Positions 32,885 to 42,199 of a stretch of 55,137 nt of DNA are shown here, piece by piece; within the stretch, counting starts at the first letter, position 1, and each line of letters starts with the position of its first letter. The notes beneath the pieces are model-generated. The model worked only from the letters and a program-made list of their open reading frames with translations, was not told the origin of the DNA and did not search any database. The position numbers and the translations under genes are program-made. The stretch comes from Alistipes sp. (GTDB taxonomy: Bacteria; Bacteroidota; Bacteroidia; Bacteroidales; Rikenellaceae): NCBI GenBank assembly GCA_022511345.1, contig JAFLRR010000015.1:16516-71652 (forward strand). Direction: 5' to 3'.

Positions 32885-34435
32885 ATGCTTACTACACTAA
32901 TTTTAACCGCCGCACTATCGGCCATAGCAGCCGTCGGCGTCTACTCCATAATCACCAACTACGTGATTAAGAACAACATCCGCAAACGCCGCGAGGATGC
33001 CATCAAGGAGGCCGAAGCCGAAGGCGAGATGATAAAGAAGGAGAAGATTCTCCAGGCCAAGGAGAAATTCATGCAGCTCAAGAGCGAGCACGACCGTGCC
33101 GTCAACGAGCGCAACCGCAAGCTCAGCGAGGCCGAGCAGCGCGCCCGCCAGATCGAGAACTCTCTCCAGAGCCGCCAGCGCGAACTCGACGAGAAGATTC
33201 GCGAGCAGGAGCGCCTCAAGGAGCATACCCAGAACCAGCAGGCGCTGCTGGAGCACAAGCGCGAGGAGCTCGACAAAATCGTCCACGACCAGAATGCCCG
33301 CCTCGAGCAGATATCGGGCATGAGCTCCGAGGAGGCCAAGAACATCCTCATCGAGAACATGAAGGCCGAGGCCAAGGCCGACGCCGCCTCATACATCAAC
33401 GACACCATCGAGGAGGCCAAGCTCACAGCCGCCAAGGAGGCCAAGCGAATCGTCGTAACCTCCATACAGCGCGTTGCGACCGAGACCGCCATCGAGAATG
33501 CCGTGACAGTCTTCAACATCGACAGCGACGAGGTCAAGGGCCGCATCATCGGCCGTGAGGGCCGCAACATACGCGCCCTCGAGGCAGCCACGGGCATCGA
33601 GATAATCGTCGACGACACCCCCGAAGCCATCATCCTGAGCGGCTTCGACCCCGTGCGCCGCGAGATAGCCCGTCTGGCTCTGCACCAGCTGGTCACCGAC
33701 GGCCGCATCCACCCCGCCCGCATCGAGGAGGTCGTGGCCAAGGTGCGCAAGCAGATCGAGGAGGAGATTGTCGAGGTCGGCAAGCGCACGACCATCGACC
33801 TGGGAATCCACGGCCTGCACCCCGAACTCATACGACTCATCGGCAAGATGAAATACCGCTCATCCTACGGTCAGAACCTGCTGCAGCACGCCCGTGAGAC
33901 GGCCAACCTGGCAGGAATCATGGCTTCGGAGCTGGGTCTGAACCCCAAGACGGCGCGCCGCGCAGGTCTGCTCCACGACATCGGCAAGGTGCCCGACGAC
34001 GAGCCCGAACTGCCGCACGCAATTATCGGCGCCAAGCTGGCCGAGAAGTACAAGGAGAAGCCCGAGGTTTGCAACGCCGTCGGCGCACACCACGACGAGA
34101 TGGAGATGACCTCGCTCATCGCGCCCATCATCCAGGTCTGCGACGCCATATCGGGTGCACGCCCCGGCGCTCGCCGCGAGGTTGTCGAGTCCTACATCAA
34201 GCGCCTCAAGGAGATGGAGGAGATAGCCCTCTCCTACCCCGGCGTGGTCAAGACCTACGCCATCCAGGCAGGCCGCGAGCTGCGCGTGATAGTCGGCGCC
34301 GACAAACTCTCCGACCAGGAGACCGAGAGCCTCTCGCACGAGATAGCCAAGAAGATTCAGGACGAGATGACCTATCCCGGACAGGTCAAGATAACCGTCA
34401 TCCGCGAGACCCGCGCAATCTCCTACGCCAAGTAG
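32885..34435 (+). CDS. rny: Ribonuclease Y
   Basis: A 516-residue membrane-anchored endoribonuclease that starts decay of many mRNAs. Order: N-terminal TM helix (about 2-24), a long charged coiled coil (about 30-185), a KH RNA-binding domain ([20 protein letters not shown]), and an HD phosphohydrolase domain with the [15 protein letters not shown] motif and a later AHHDEME. Full length for the family. It is followed by a strong terminator. Confidence 0.97.
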   Translation: MLTTLILTAALSAIAAVGVYSIITNYVIKNNIRKRREDAIKEAEAEGEMIKKEKILQAKEKFMQLKSEHDRAVNERNRKLSEAEQRARQIENSLQSRQRELDEKIREQERLKEHTQNQQALLEHKREELDKIVHDQNARLEQISGMSSEEAKNILIENMKAEAKADAASYINDTIEEAKLTAAKEAKRIVVTSIQRVATETAIENAVTVFNIDSDEVKGRIIGREGRNIRALEAATGIEIIVDDTPEAIILSGFDPVRREIARLALHQLVTDGRIHPARIEEVVAKVRKQIEEEIVEVGKRTTIDLGIHGLHPELIRLIGKMKYRSSYGQNLLQHARETANLAGIMASELGLNPKTARRAGLLHDIGKVPDDEPELPHAIIGAKLAEKYKEKPEVCNAVGAHHDEMEMTSLIAPIIQVCDAISGARPGARREVVESYIKRLKEMEEIALSYPGVVKTYAIQAGRELRVIVGADKLSDQETESLSHEIAKKIQDEMTYPGQVKITVIRETRAISYAK

Positions 34436-34453
34436 CAGCGCTGCCTCACACGA

Positions 34454-34487
34454 AAAAGAGAGACCCCGGCGGGGTCTCTCTTTTTTT
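34454..34487 (+). terminator. Terminator after rny
   Basis: A long stem (AAAGAGAGACCCC with GGGGTCTCTCTTT) with a three-base loop is followed by a T run, 20 bp past the rny stop. With its A-rich left arm it can also serve the convergent radC operon. Confidence 0.93.
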
Positions 34488-34505
34488 CTGTCTGCAGTCA
34501 ACAAG

Positions 34506-35162
34506 TCACTTCTTTCCCAGGAGCCCTGCCCGGCGGAATCCGAAGCACTCCGTGCGCGAAATTATCAGGTGGTCCAGCAGCTCTATGTCGAACAGCGCCG
34601 CAGCCGCCGCTACCCGCTCCGTGAGCACCCGGTCCTGCTCGCTGGGCGCAGCCGTACCCGAGGGGTGGTTGTGCACGAGTATCATGCGCGTCGACAGCAG
34701 CTCCAGCGCCCGCTTGACAATCAGACGGTAGTCGACCACCGTGGCCTGCACGCCTCCGCGGCTTATCAGCGTGCGTTCTATTATCTCGTTTGCCGACGAC
34801 AGGTACAGCACCCAGCACTCCTCGTGCTTCAAGTTCTCGAGCTGCGGGCGGAACAGACGCTCGGCATCCGTCTCGGTCGATATGCTCAGCCGCCGCAGAC
34901 CCGCCGCGGCATTCATCCTGCGCCCCAGCTCCACCGCGGCAGCCAGACGCACGGCGCGCATGTAACCCATGCCGCCGCTCATGCGCAGGCGCGACAGCTC
35001 CATGTCGGCTATTGCGGCCAAACCGCCTGTTTCGGCCAGCACGCGACCGGCAATCTCGTCGGCCTGTTCGCCGTCGCCGTCGCCCATTATGGCAGCCAGC
35101 AGCTCGGCATCGCTGAGCGACTGCAGCCCGCGGGCACGCAACTTATCGAGCAGCCGTTTCAT
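34506..35162 (-). CDS. radC: RadC-family JAB/MPN protein
   Basis: A 218-residue RadC protein. The N-terminal helical part (LLDKLRARGLQSLSDAELLA) precedes a JAMM metalloprotease-like domain with the metal motif HNHPSGTAAPSEQD and the upstream Glu in LKHEECWVLYL. Its job in the cell is not settled; the DNA-repair name is historical. ATG 35162 overlaps the rnc stop at 35143, so it is translated as the last gene of the acpP-fabF-rnc-radC operon. A GTG one codon earlier is possible. Confidence 0.93.
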   Translation of the reverse strand: MKRLLDKLRARGLQSLSDAELLAAIMGDGDGEQADEIAGRVLAETGGLAAIADMELSRLRMSGGMGYMRAVRLAAAVELGRRMNAAAGLRRLSISTETDAERLFRPQLENLKHEECWVLYLSSANEIIERTLISRGGVQATVVDYRLIVKRALELLSTRMILVHNHPSGTAAPSEQDRVLTERVAAAAALFDIELLDHLIISRTECFGFRRAGLLGKK

Positions 35163-35934
35163 CACCGCTCAATCTGTCGTATGTATCGAGAAATTCTGCG
35201 CAAGCCTTGTCCGTCGGCTCTGCAGCCGACACCGAGCGCGCAGCCTGCTGCTCGGCCTCCTTCTTCGACTCGCCCTCGCCGTATCCCACCTCCATGCCGT
35301 CGATGAGCACCACTGCGCGAAACTTGCTCCGCGAGGGGTGTCCCGCACGGCAGGCCGTCGTTCGGAACTCTATGCCGTGCCTGTGCTTCTGGCTCCACTC
35401 GATCAGCCGGCTCTTGAAGTCGGTCTCGTCCTCGGCCAGCTCATCGAGGTCTATGCAGTTTCCGTAGATGTCGTTTATCAGCAGACGGTTTACGAAGTCG
35501 TAACCCTTGTCGAGATATATGGCTCCTATCATCGCCTCGAAGGCGTCGCCGTAGATATGTTTCTGCTGAATGTTTCCTCCCGAGTTCGATACCACGCGGT
35601 CGGCAAGGCCTATGCGTCGGGCGATTTCGTTTAGCGACTGGCGCGAGACCATCTTTGCGCGCATGCGGGTCATGAAACCCTCCTGTTCATCGGGATACTC
35701 TATGAATATATAGTCCGAAGTCACGGCTTCGATTATCGCGTCGCCCAAATACTCCAGACGTTCGTTGTTTATCTGGCGACCGTCCTCCAGAATCAAAGAA
35801 GCTGACTTGTGAATCAAAGCCAGCTTGTAGAGTTCGATATTGTTCGGTATGAATCCGAACATATCGTCAACCATTTTGTAGTATTCGCGATTCACGCCGA
35901 AACGGCGGCGCAGCAGGCGCATCAGAAAGTCCAT
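35143..35934 (-). CDS. rnc: Ribonuclease III
   Basis: A 263-residue double-strand RNA endonuclease that processes rRNA and mRNAs. The RNase III signature NNERLEYLGDAIIEAV and the second acidic cluster GDAFEAMIGAIYLDKGY hold the catalytic Glu/Asp residues. The C-terminal double-strand RNA-binding domain (about 165-245) ends with GEGESKKEAEQQAARSV. It starts 18 bp after fabF and overlaps radC by 20 bp. Confidence 0.96.
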   Translation of the reverse strand: MDFLMRLLRRRFGVNREYYKMVDDMFGFIPNNIELYKLALIHKSASLILEDGRQINNERLEYLGDAIIEAVTSDYIFIEYPDEQEGFMTRMRAKMVSRQSLNEIARRIGLADRVVSNSGGNIQQKHIYGDAFEAMIGAIYLDKGYDFVNRLLINDIYGNCIDLDELAEDETDFKSRLIEWSQKHRHGIEFRTTACRAGHPSRSKFRAVVLIDGMEVGYGEGESKKEAEQQAARSVSAAEPTDKACAEFLDTYDRLSGDETAAR

Positions 35935-35952
35935 CGGCGGAACCGGAATTTG

Positions 35953-37206
35953 CTACTCCTCGTATTTGCGGAATATGACCGTCGAGTTGTGACCGCCGAA
36001 ACCGAACGTGTTGCTCAGCGCATACTTGACGTCGCGCTTCTGGGCCTTGCCCAGCGTGAGGTTGAATCGCGGGTCGATTTGCGGGTCGAGGTTCTCGACA
36101 TTGATTGTCGGGGGCACTACGCCGCGCGTCAGGGTCATTATGCAGGCCAGCGCCTCCACGGCACCGGTAGCGCCCAGAAGGTGACCGGTCATCGACTTTG
36201 TCGACGAGATGTTCATCTCGAAGGCGTGGTCGCCGAATACACCCACCAGAGCCTTCAGCTCGGCAATGTCTCCCAGAGGAGTCGATGTTCCGTGCACGTT
36301 CACATAGTCTATGGCCTCGGGAGCCACACGGGCATCCTTGAGCGCGTCGCGCATGGACTTCATCGCGCCCAGACCCTCGGGGTGGGGAGCGGTGAAGTGG
36401 TGAGCATCCGCCGAGCATCCGCCGCCGACTACCTCGCAGTAGATTTTGGCGCCGCGAGCCTTGGCATGCTCATACTCCTCGAATATAAGCGCACCAGCAC
36501 CCTCGCCTATGACGAATCCGTCGCGGTCCACGTCGAACGGACGCGATGCATGCTCGGGGTCGTCGTTGCGGGTCGAGAGTGCCTGCATCGAGTTGAATCC
36601 GCCCACGGCGGGTTCGTTTGCCGCAGCCTCCGAACCGCCCGTCACAATCACGTCGGCCTTTCCCAGACGAATCTGGTTCAGGGCGTCGATCATGCCGTGG
36701 TTCGACGATGCGCAAGCCGACACAGTGCAGTAGTTGGGACCCATGAATCCATACTTCATGGATATGAATCCCGAGGCGATGTCGGCGATCATCCGCGGGA
36801 TGAAGAATGGGCTGAACCGAGGGGTTCCGTCCCCCTCGGCATAGCCCACGCATTCGTCGAAGAACGATTTGAGTCCTCCGATGCCCGAGCTCCATATTAC
36901 TCCCACCTGCTCCTTGTCGAGCTTCTCGAAGTCGAAGCCGGCATCCTCCACGGCCTGCGTGGCGGCAATCAGAGCATACTGCGTGAAGAGGTCGTATTTT
37001 CTGACCTCCTTGCGGTCGAAGTACTGAGCCCAGTCGTAATTTTTAATCTCGCAAGCGAATTTCGTCTTGTATTTCTCTGCGTCGAAATGAGTTATGGGTG
37101 CGGCTCCGCTCACGCCGTTCTCAAGATTTGTGAAATACTCTTCGATGCTGTGTCCGAGCGGGTTTATCGTACCGATACCCGTTACTACTACTCTTCTCTC
37201 CGTCAT
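35953..37206 (-). CDS. fabF: 3-oxoacyl-ACP synthase II (FabF)
   Basis: A 417-residue condensing enzyme that extends acyl-ACP with malonyl-ACP in fatty-acid synthesis. The Cys-His-His triad is visible: VSACASSNHGM (nucleophile Cys), VHGTSTPLGD and SMTGHLLGATGAVE. The start is the ATG at 37206 (MTERRVVVTGIG); a longer TTG reading frame adds only three residues. acpP lies 43 bp upstream and rnc 18 bp downstream, a common Bacteroidetes order. Confidence 0.97.
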   Translation of the reverse strand: MTERRVVVTGIGTINPLGHSIEEYFTNLENGVSGAAPITHFDAEKYKTKFACEIKNYDWAQYFDRKEVRKYDLFTQYALIAATQAVEDAGFDFEKLDKEQVGVIWSSGIGGLKSFFDECVGYAEGDGTPRFSPFFIPRMIADIASGFISMKYGFMGPNYCTVSACASSNHGMIDALNQIRLGKADVIVTGGSEAAANEPAVGGFNSMQALSTRNDDPEHASRPFDVDRDGFVIGEGAGALIFEEYEHAKARGAKIYCEVVGGGCSADAHHFTAPHPEGLGAMKSMRDALKDARVAPEAIDYVNVHGTSTPLGDIAELKALVGVFGDHAFEMNISSTKSMTGHLLGATGAVEALACIMTLTRGVVPPTINVENLDPQIDPRFNLTLGKAQKRDVKYALSNTFGFGGHNSTVIFRKYEE

Positions 37207-37249
37207 ATGAAACAAAGGTTAAATTCTGCCTGCGTGAAGCGAAAATGTC

Positions 37250-37486
37250 TTATTTCTTGTGCTCCTCGATGTAAGCGACTGCATCGCCCACGGTAGCGAT
37301 CTTCTCGGCGTCCTCGTCGGGAATCTGAATGTCAAACGCCTTCTCGAACTCCATAATCAGCTCTACGGTGTCGAGCGAATCTGCTCCCAGGTGGTTGGTG
37401 AAGCTTGCTTCGGGTACAACCTCCGACTCTTTCACGCCCAGCTTGTCGACGATAATCTCGACAACTTTGGTCTGAATTTCTGACAT
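37250..37486 (-). CDS. acpP: Acyl carrier protein
   Basis: A 78-residue acidic helical protein carrying fatty-acid intermediates on a phosphopantetheine arm. Ser37 in [11 protein letters not shown] is the attachment site. The sequence is canonical in length and order ([19 protein letters not shown], then [20 protein letters not shown]). First gene of the acpP-fabF-rnc-radC operon. Confidence 0.98.
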   Translation of the reverse strand: MSEIQTKVVEIIVDKLGVKESEVVPEASFTNHLGADSLDTVELIMEFEKAFDIQIPDEDAEKIATVGDAVAYIEEHKK

Positions 37487-37551
37487 GACTGTAAAATTTT
37501 AGTTAAACAATTAGAAATAGTTTTTCAGGTTATTTCTCAAACAATATTGCG

Positions 37552-37559
37552 CAAAAGTA
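37552..37559 (-). promoter_or_regulatory. -7 box for the acpP operon
   Basis: On the minus strand the box reads TACTTTTG, fitting TAnnTTTG. Transcription would begin near 37545 and leave about 59 nt before acpP. The -33 region is T-rich without a clear TTG. The rest of the 175-bp divergent gap to pepE is AT-rich; I see no clear plus-strand -7 box for pepE in it. Confidence 0.55.
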
Positions 37560-37661
37560 ACACTTTTTTATTATTTTTGAAAAAGTAAACGCATTTTTTA
37601 TTGACAATTTTTCGGACAATTAGAACAATCGCACTTGTAAATATTTCAACTACTGATAATT

Positions 37662-38363
37662 ATGAAACTGCTTCTAATCTCCAACTCGACCAATGCCGGC
37701 GAACCGTGGCTCGAATACCCCATGCCACAGATTGCCAGCTTTCTTGAGGGCGTCGGCAGCGTGGCCTTCGTGCCCTACGCGGCCGTGACATTCTCCTACG
37801 ACGAATACGAGAGCCGCCTGGCCTCGCGTCTCGAGCCGCTCGGCATACGCGTCCGCTCGGTACACCGCGCCGCCGACCCGGCGCACATGGTTGGCCGCGC
37901 CGATGCCGTTGTAGTTGGCGGAGGCAACACCTTCGCGCTGGTCAAGAAGATGCAGGAGCAGAATCTCATCCGGGTCATACAGCGCAAGATACGCCGCGGC
38001 ACCCCCTACGTCGGCTGGTCTGCCGGCAGCAACGTCTGCTGCCCCACCATCTGCACCACCAACGATATGCCCATCGTGCAGCCTCAGAGTTTCAAGGCCA
38101 TCGGCGCCGTCAAGTTCCAGATCAACCCCCACTATCTCGACTCTCACCCCGACGGGCACGCCGGCGAAACGCGCGAGCAGCGCATTCTCGAATACATCGC
38201 CGCCAACCCGCGCCGCTATGCCGTGGGACTTCGCGAGGGCTGCATGCTCCGCTATGAGGACGAGCGTCTGGAGCTCATCGGCAGCCGTCCGATGCGCATA
38301 TTCAAAAAGGGGGCCGAGCCTCGCGAGGTTCAGCCCGGCGAGGACCTGTCATTCCTGCTCTGA
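37662..38363 (+). CDS. pepE: Dipeptidase E (peptidase S51)
   Basis: A 233-residue cytoplasmic serine peptidase of family S51 that cleaves dipeptides with N-terminal Asp. The nucleophile sits in YVGWSAGSNVCCP, preceded by the glycine strand VVVGGGNTFALV; TNDMPIVQPQ and FQINPHYLD hold the other expected active-site residues. Length matches E. coli PepE (229). The YraN gene follows after 4 bp. Confidence 0.92.
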   Translation: MKLLLISNSTNAGEPWLEYPMPQIASFLEGVGSVAFVPYAAVTFSYDEYESRLASRLEPLGIRVRSVHRAADPAHMVGRADAVVVGGGNTFALVKKMQEQNLIRVIQRKIRRGTPYVGWSAGSNVCCPTICTTNDMPIVQPQSFKAIGAVKFQINPHYLDSHPDGHAGETREQRILEYIAANPRRYAVGLREGCMLRYEDERLELIGSRPMRIFKKGAEPREVQPGEDLSFLL

Positions 38364-38367
38364 GTCT

Positions 38368-38754
38368 ATGGACAGGGCCGAGACCGGCCGTCTGGGCGAG
38401 CAGGCGGCATGCGGTTATCTTCGCGAGCGGGGATATCTCATCCGCGAGCTCAACTGGCGCAGCGGGCACGACGAGATAGACATCATCGCCGAGCGTTTCG
38501 ACCAGATACGCTTCGTCGAGGTCAAGACGCGACGCGCCGGCGGCCTCACCGCTCCGGAGGATGCTCTCGACAACGCCAAGAGCCGCAACATGCTGCGCGC
38601 AGCCTCGCGCTACATGGCCCTGCATGCCGTCAGCGCCGAGCCGCACTTCGACCTGGCGGCCGTCGACGCCGAACCCGACGGCTCATTCTCCGTCCGCTAT
38701 TTCGAGGATGCCGTCACGCCCCACTGGCGGCGGCCGTCGCGCCGCAGGCGCTAA
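38368..38754 (+). CDS. YraN/UPF0102 family putative nuclease
   Basis: A 128-residue protein with the restriction-endonuclease-like fold of UPF0102. GRLGEQAACGYLRERGYLI starts the domain, and HDEIDIIAERFDQIRFVEVKTR gives the D...ExK pattern. A basic tail (HWRRPSRRRR) could bind nucleic acid. Function in the cell is not established for the family. Co-transcribed with pepE (4-bp gap). Confidence 0.9.
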   Translation: MDRAETGRLGEQAACGYLRERGYLIRELNWRSGHDEIDIIAERFDQIRFVEVKTRRAGGLTAPEDALDNAKSRNMLRAASRYMALHAVSAEPHFDLAAVDAEPDGSFSVRYFEDAVTPHWRRPSRRRR

Positions 38755-38764
38755 TCCTCAAGCC

Positions 38765-38801
38765 AAAAAAGCGCCGGCCCTGGATGGGTCGGCGCTTTTT
38801 C
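38765..38801. terminator. Bidirectional terminator
   Basis: A 10-bp GC stem (38771-38780 with 38786-38795, one G-T pair) and loop TGGAT are flanked by A6 and T5. It serves the convergent YraN and FKBP genes. Confidence 0.93.
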
Positions 38802-38821
38802 TGTTCCGTCGTCAGCCTCGG

Positions 38822-39940
38822 CTACTCGGCGCTCTGCTCGTCAGCCTTCTTTGCGGGCGCTGCGTGGGGAATCACGTCTATGAGCTCCACGTCGAAGCGA
38901 AGCGCACGGTTGGGGCCTATGGGCATCGATGCGCGCTCGCCGTATGCCAGCTCCGAAGGAATCCAGAGCGTTATCTTGCCGCCCTTGCCCACGAGTTTCA
39001 TACCCTCGGTCCATCCGCGGATTACGCGGTTGAGCGGGAACTCCACGGGGTCGTTCTCGTCGTAGTTGTCGGGACGGTAGCGACGCATCATCTCCTGACG
39101 TTCTGCGGGCATGTCCTCATATCGCGAAGCGTCGAACACGGTTCCGTCGGGCAGCGTACCCTTGTAGTGCACCTTCACCACGTCGCGGTCGTCCACAGCC
39201 TTCACCTCCTCGTCGCCGGCCTTCTCTATTTTATAAAGTATACCCGACTCGGTCTTCTTCACGCCGCTCTTGCGCTCGATTTTCGACAGCCACTTCTCCG
39301 ACTCGGCCCTGTTCTCTGCCGGAATCTTCTTGTTGAAGTAGTAGTCCAGGTAATCGGAAGCCTCCTCGCGGGTCATGCGGCCCTTGCCGTCCACGCCGTC
39401 CGTGATAGCCTCTATCACCCACGTTGCCTGGAGCGGGAACTGAACGTTCTTCAGGCTGTTTCCGATATCCGTACCCAGTGCATAGGAGAGCGTCATACGC
39501 TCGCTCTCCGACTCGAACATGTCGGGGTCTGCGAAGTCGTCGCTGACGGGCTCGGGAGTCTGACCTGCGGCCAGAGCAATCGAGTCGGCCTCGGCCTTGC
39601 GGGCCTTGATTTCGCTCGCGCGCTGCGCACGCTTGGTCATCATATACTCGCGCAGCATGCCTACGGCGCGGTCATGCGTCAGCGTGTCGCCGTCCACCAC
39701 CATGGGCTTCTTGTCCAGCGCAGCCACCTCGAGGGCCTCGCATGCGGCCTTGTAGTCGAAGGGAACGTCGCGCATCTGCATCTTCAGGCTCGACACGATG
39801 TCGGTACCTATGGCATACGAGAGCGAGTCGAACTTCGACTTCGAGCCCTTGCTCACGCCTTTTACCTGCTTGCCCGTGCAGGATACGGCCAGCGCAACGC
39901 ACAGCGTTGCAGCCGTCATGTAAAGAACTTTTCTCATCAT
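38822..39940 (-). CDS. FKBP-type peptidylprolyl isomerase lipoprotein with duplicated N-domain
   Basis: A 372-residue exported lipoprotein (lipobox ALAVSC, Cys21). The FKBP dimerisation segment occurs twice: DSLSYAIGTDIVSSLK (about 38-53) and MTLSYALGTDIGNSLK (about 149-164), each followed by helices. The C-terminal FKBP domain (about 255-360) has VVKVHYKGTLPDGTVFDAS, WTEGMKLVGKGGKITLWIP and AYGERA, so isomerase activity is expected. FkpA-like periplasmic folding factors have only one N-domain. It may extend the arms of a folding cradle. Confidence 0.9.
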   Translation of the reverse strand: MMRKVLYMTAATLCVALAVSCTGKQVKGVSKGSKSKFDSLSYAIGTDIVSSLKMQMRDVPFDYKAACEALEVAALDKKPMVVDGDTLTHDRAVGMLREYMMTKRAQRASEIKARKAEADSIALAAGQTPEPVSDDFADPDMFESESERMTLSYALGTDIGNSLKNVQFPLQATWVIEAITDGVDGKGRMTREEASDYLDYYFNKKIPAENRAESEKWLSKIERKSGVKKTESGILYKIEKAGDEEVKAVDDRDVVKVHYKGTLPDGTVFDASRYEDMPAERQEMMRRYRPDNYDENDPVEFPLNRVIRGWTEGMKLVGKGGKITLWIPSELAYGERASMPIGPNRALRFDVELIDVIPHAAPAKKADEQSAE

Positions 39941-40052
39941 TTTATCGTTTTTAATCGTTAAATCCTTTTCATCATGCCGTTTCCGGCGGTGCGAAATTAA
40001 TCAAAAATCCGACAATTTAAGCACTTTCGTCCATTTTAATCTTTTCTCCGCC

Positions 40053-40781
40053 TCAGATGGTCTTTCCGACCGCCCCGGCCGATATGGGTCTGCGGCGGCC
40101 TCCGGTGGTCACATCCAGCAGCTCTATCTCATAGAACAGCGTCTCGTTCGGAGCTATTCCGGCCTGGCTGTCGCCCTCGGCGCCGTATGCCAGCGACGAT
40201 GGCACCCAGACCGATATTTTTCCGCCCTTGCCCGTCAGGCGTATCGCCTCGCGCACGCCCTCGCGCATCTCTCCGAGCGTGGTGCGGAGCGTGTCTTGGC
40301 GCTCATACGACGAGCTTATCACGCGTCCGTCGGCATGCCTGAGCACATATCTTATCGTCACCGAGTCGGTCTCGCTGCGCGGCAGCACCGACTCGTCGCC
40401 CACCTCGACGCTGTATGTCAGGCCCGACGAGGTGCGGGCATATGTGCGGTCCTGGCGCCGTATATCCTCGAGAAACTGCTCCTCGTAGGCGCGTATGCGC
40501 TCGGGCTTGGTGTAGTTGACAAAGCGCAGGTAGAATGTCCTGGCCTGCTCGTCGGTCATCCTCTCGCGCGATGCGAACACCTCGCGTATTCCCTCGCACA
40601 CGGCCGCCACGTTGAGCGTCGAATCCATGGCCATCAGGTTGCGGCCCACGTGCATTCCCAGCACGTATGCCACCGAGTCATCCTCGCTGCGCAGCTGCTC
40701 CGAGGCTCTGCGGCCGCTGCCGCCCGAGCAAGCAGCCACCGCCGCAGCCGCCATGACAGAGAGACAAATGGTTCTGAACAT
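40053..40781 (-). CDS. FKBP-type peptidylprolyl isomerase lipoprotein
   Basis: A 242-residue lipoprotein (lipobox AVAAC) with one FKBP N-domain (DDSVAYVLGMHVGRNL) and a C-terminal FKBP domain containing VTIRYVLRHADGRVISSSY, IRLTGKGGKISVWVPSSLAYG and a final YEIELLDV strand. It is a paralogue of the adjacent gene. The first FKBP strand lacks some usual aromatic residues, so activity may be lower. 6 bp separate it from nhaA upstream. Confidence 0.87.
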   Translation of the reverse strand: MFRTICLSVMAAAAVAACSGGSGRRASEQLRSEDDSVAYVLGMHVGRNLMAMDSTLNVAAVCEGIREVFASRERMTDEQARTFYLRFVNYTKPERIRAYEEQFLEDIRRQDRTYARTSSGLTYSVEVGDESVLPRSETDSVTIRYVLRHADGRVISSSYERQDTLRTTLGEMREGVREAIRLTGKGGKISVWVPSSLAYGAEGDSQAGIAPNETLFYEIELLDVTTGGRRRPISAGAVGKTI

Positions 40782-40787
40782 GGCCTT

Positions 40788-42182
40788 TTATTTCTCTGCG
40801 CCGCGGGCCTTTGCCAGCAGCGAGATGAGTACTACTCCCAGCACGGCCGCAGCCGCCGAACCCATCAGTATGGCTATCTTTCCGCGAGCTATCAGGTCGG
40901 GGTCGTTGAATGCCAGCGAGTCCACGAATATCGACATCGTGAAGCCTATACCGCCCAGACACGCCACCGCGAATAGCATCGGCCACGTCGACTTCGAGGG
41001 CATCTCGCCCATCTTGCACATGACCGCCAGACGGCTTGCGCAGAATATTCCGACGGGCTTGCCCAGCAGCAGTCCGAAGAAAATTCCCAGGCCTATCGCG
41101 CCGCTCTCGGGCGATACGTGGAATATGTTGAAATACTCGGCATTGGGTATATGCACGCCGGCATTGGCCAGCGCGAAGATAGGCATTATGACAAACGACA
41201 CGTAGGGCGCCAGCGCATGCTCCAGACGGTAGCTCATTCCCGCCGAACCGGCCGACACGGCGCTCAGTCGCTGCAGCATGCGGCGCTGACCCTCGTCGGG
41301 GAAGTCGCCGGGCGCCTGCGAGGCCATCGACTGCGTCAGAGCATCGGTCAGCAGACGGCTCTTGCGCACGTAGTACTCGCGGCTGAAGCGCGGCTCCATC
41401 GGAATGAACATGGCCATCACCACGCCCGAGATTGTCGAGTGCACGCCCGAGTAGTAGAACAGCGCCCACACCACAATCGCCGGCACCAGATAGAACATCA
41501 TCCGCTTCTCGCCGGCGCGCTTGATGAAGTATATTCCGGCCAGAATCACGCACGCTATTGCCAGCAGGCCCAGCTTGACCTGTCCGCCGTAGAAGAGCGC
41601 AATGACCAATATCGCGCCCAGGTCGTCGGCTATTGCCAGCGCCGTGAGGAACACCTTGAGCGATATGGGCACGCGGTCTCCCAGAATCGAGAGTATTCCT
41701 ATCGCGAATGCTATGTCGGTAGCGGTGGGTATACCCCAGCCGTTGATAGCCGCCGTGCCGTGGTTGAATATAGCGAATATGAGCGCCGGCACAGCCATTC
41801 CGCCCGCTGCGGCCATCACCGGGAGCATCGCCTTGCGCACGCTCGAGAGCTCGCCGCAGACTATTTCGCGCTTTATCTCCAGACCCACGGTGAAGAAGAA
41901 TATCACCATCAGTCCGTCGTTTATCAGCTTCTCGACCGTCATGCCTGCAGGGAACAGCCAGTTTATGCCACCGTCGGGCGAGGCTATCGTCGCCAGCAGT
42001 TCGGTCTCCAGGAAGTGGTGGTAGTATCCCGCTGTCCACGGCAGATTGGCCAGAAGCATCGCCACGACGACGCAGCCCAGCAGTACCACGCCGGCCGCCC
42101 ACGGTTTGTTCATGAAGCTGCGGCCGCGCGCTGCAGCCAGCTGCTGCCCGCGTACCCAGCCGTACATCGAAAAGAGTCGCAT
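40788..42182 (-). CDS. nhaA: Na+/H+ antiporter NhaA
   Basis: A 464-residue, 12-TM antiporter that removes Na+ in exchange for protons. The paired aspartates of the ion site are in LTALAIADDLGAILVIALFY, and the other signatures GWGIPTATDIAFAIGILSIL and FFFTVGLEIKREI are intact. It has a longer N-terminus and C-terminus than E. coli NhaA (388). It sits 17 bp after the ureohydrolase gene on the minus strand. Confidence 0.96.
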   Translation of the reverse strand: MRLFSMYGWVRGQQLAAARGRSFMNKPWAAGVVLLGCVVVAMLLANLPWTAGYYHHFLETELLATIASPDGGINWLFPAGMTVEKLINDGLMVIFFFTVGLEIKREIVCGELSSVRKAMLPVMAAAGGMAVPALIFAIFNHGTAAINGWGIPTATDIAFAIGILSILGDRVPISLKVFLTALAIADDLGAILVIALFYGGQVKLGLLAIACVILAGIYFIKRAGEKRMMFYLVPAIVVWALFYYSGVHSTISGVVMAMFIPMEPRFSREYYVRKSRLLTDALTQSMASQAPGDFPDEGQRRMLQRLSAVSAGSAGMSYRLEHALAPYVSFVIMPIFALANAGVHIPNAEYFNIFHVSPESGAIGLGIFFGLLLGKPVGIFCASRLAVMCKMGEMPSKSTWPMLFAVACLGGIGFTMSIFVDSLAFNDPDLIARGKIAILMGSAAAAVLGVVLISLLAKARGAEK

Positions 42183-42199
42183 AGTGTTAATTTTTTATT

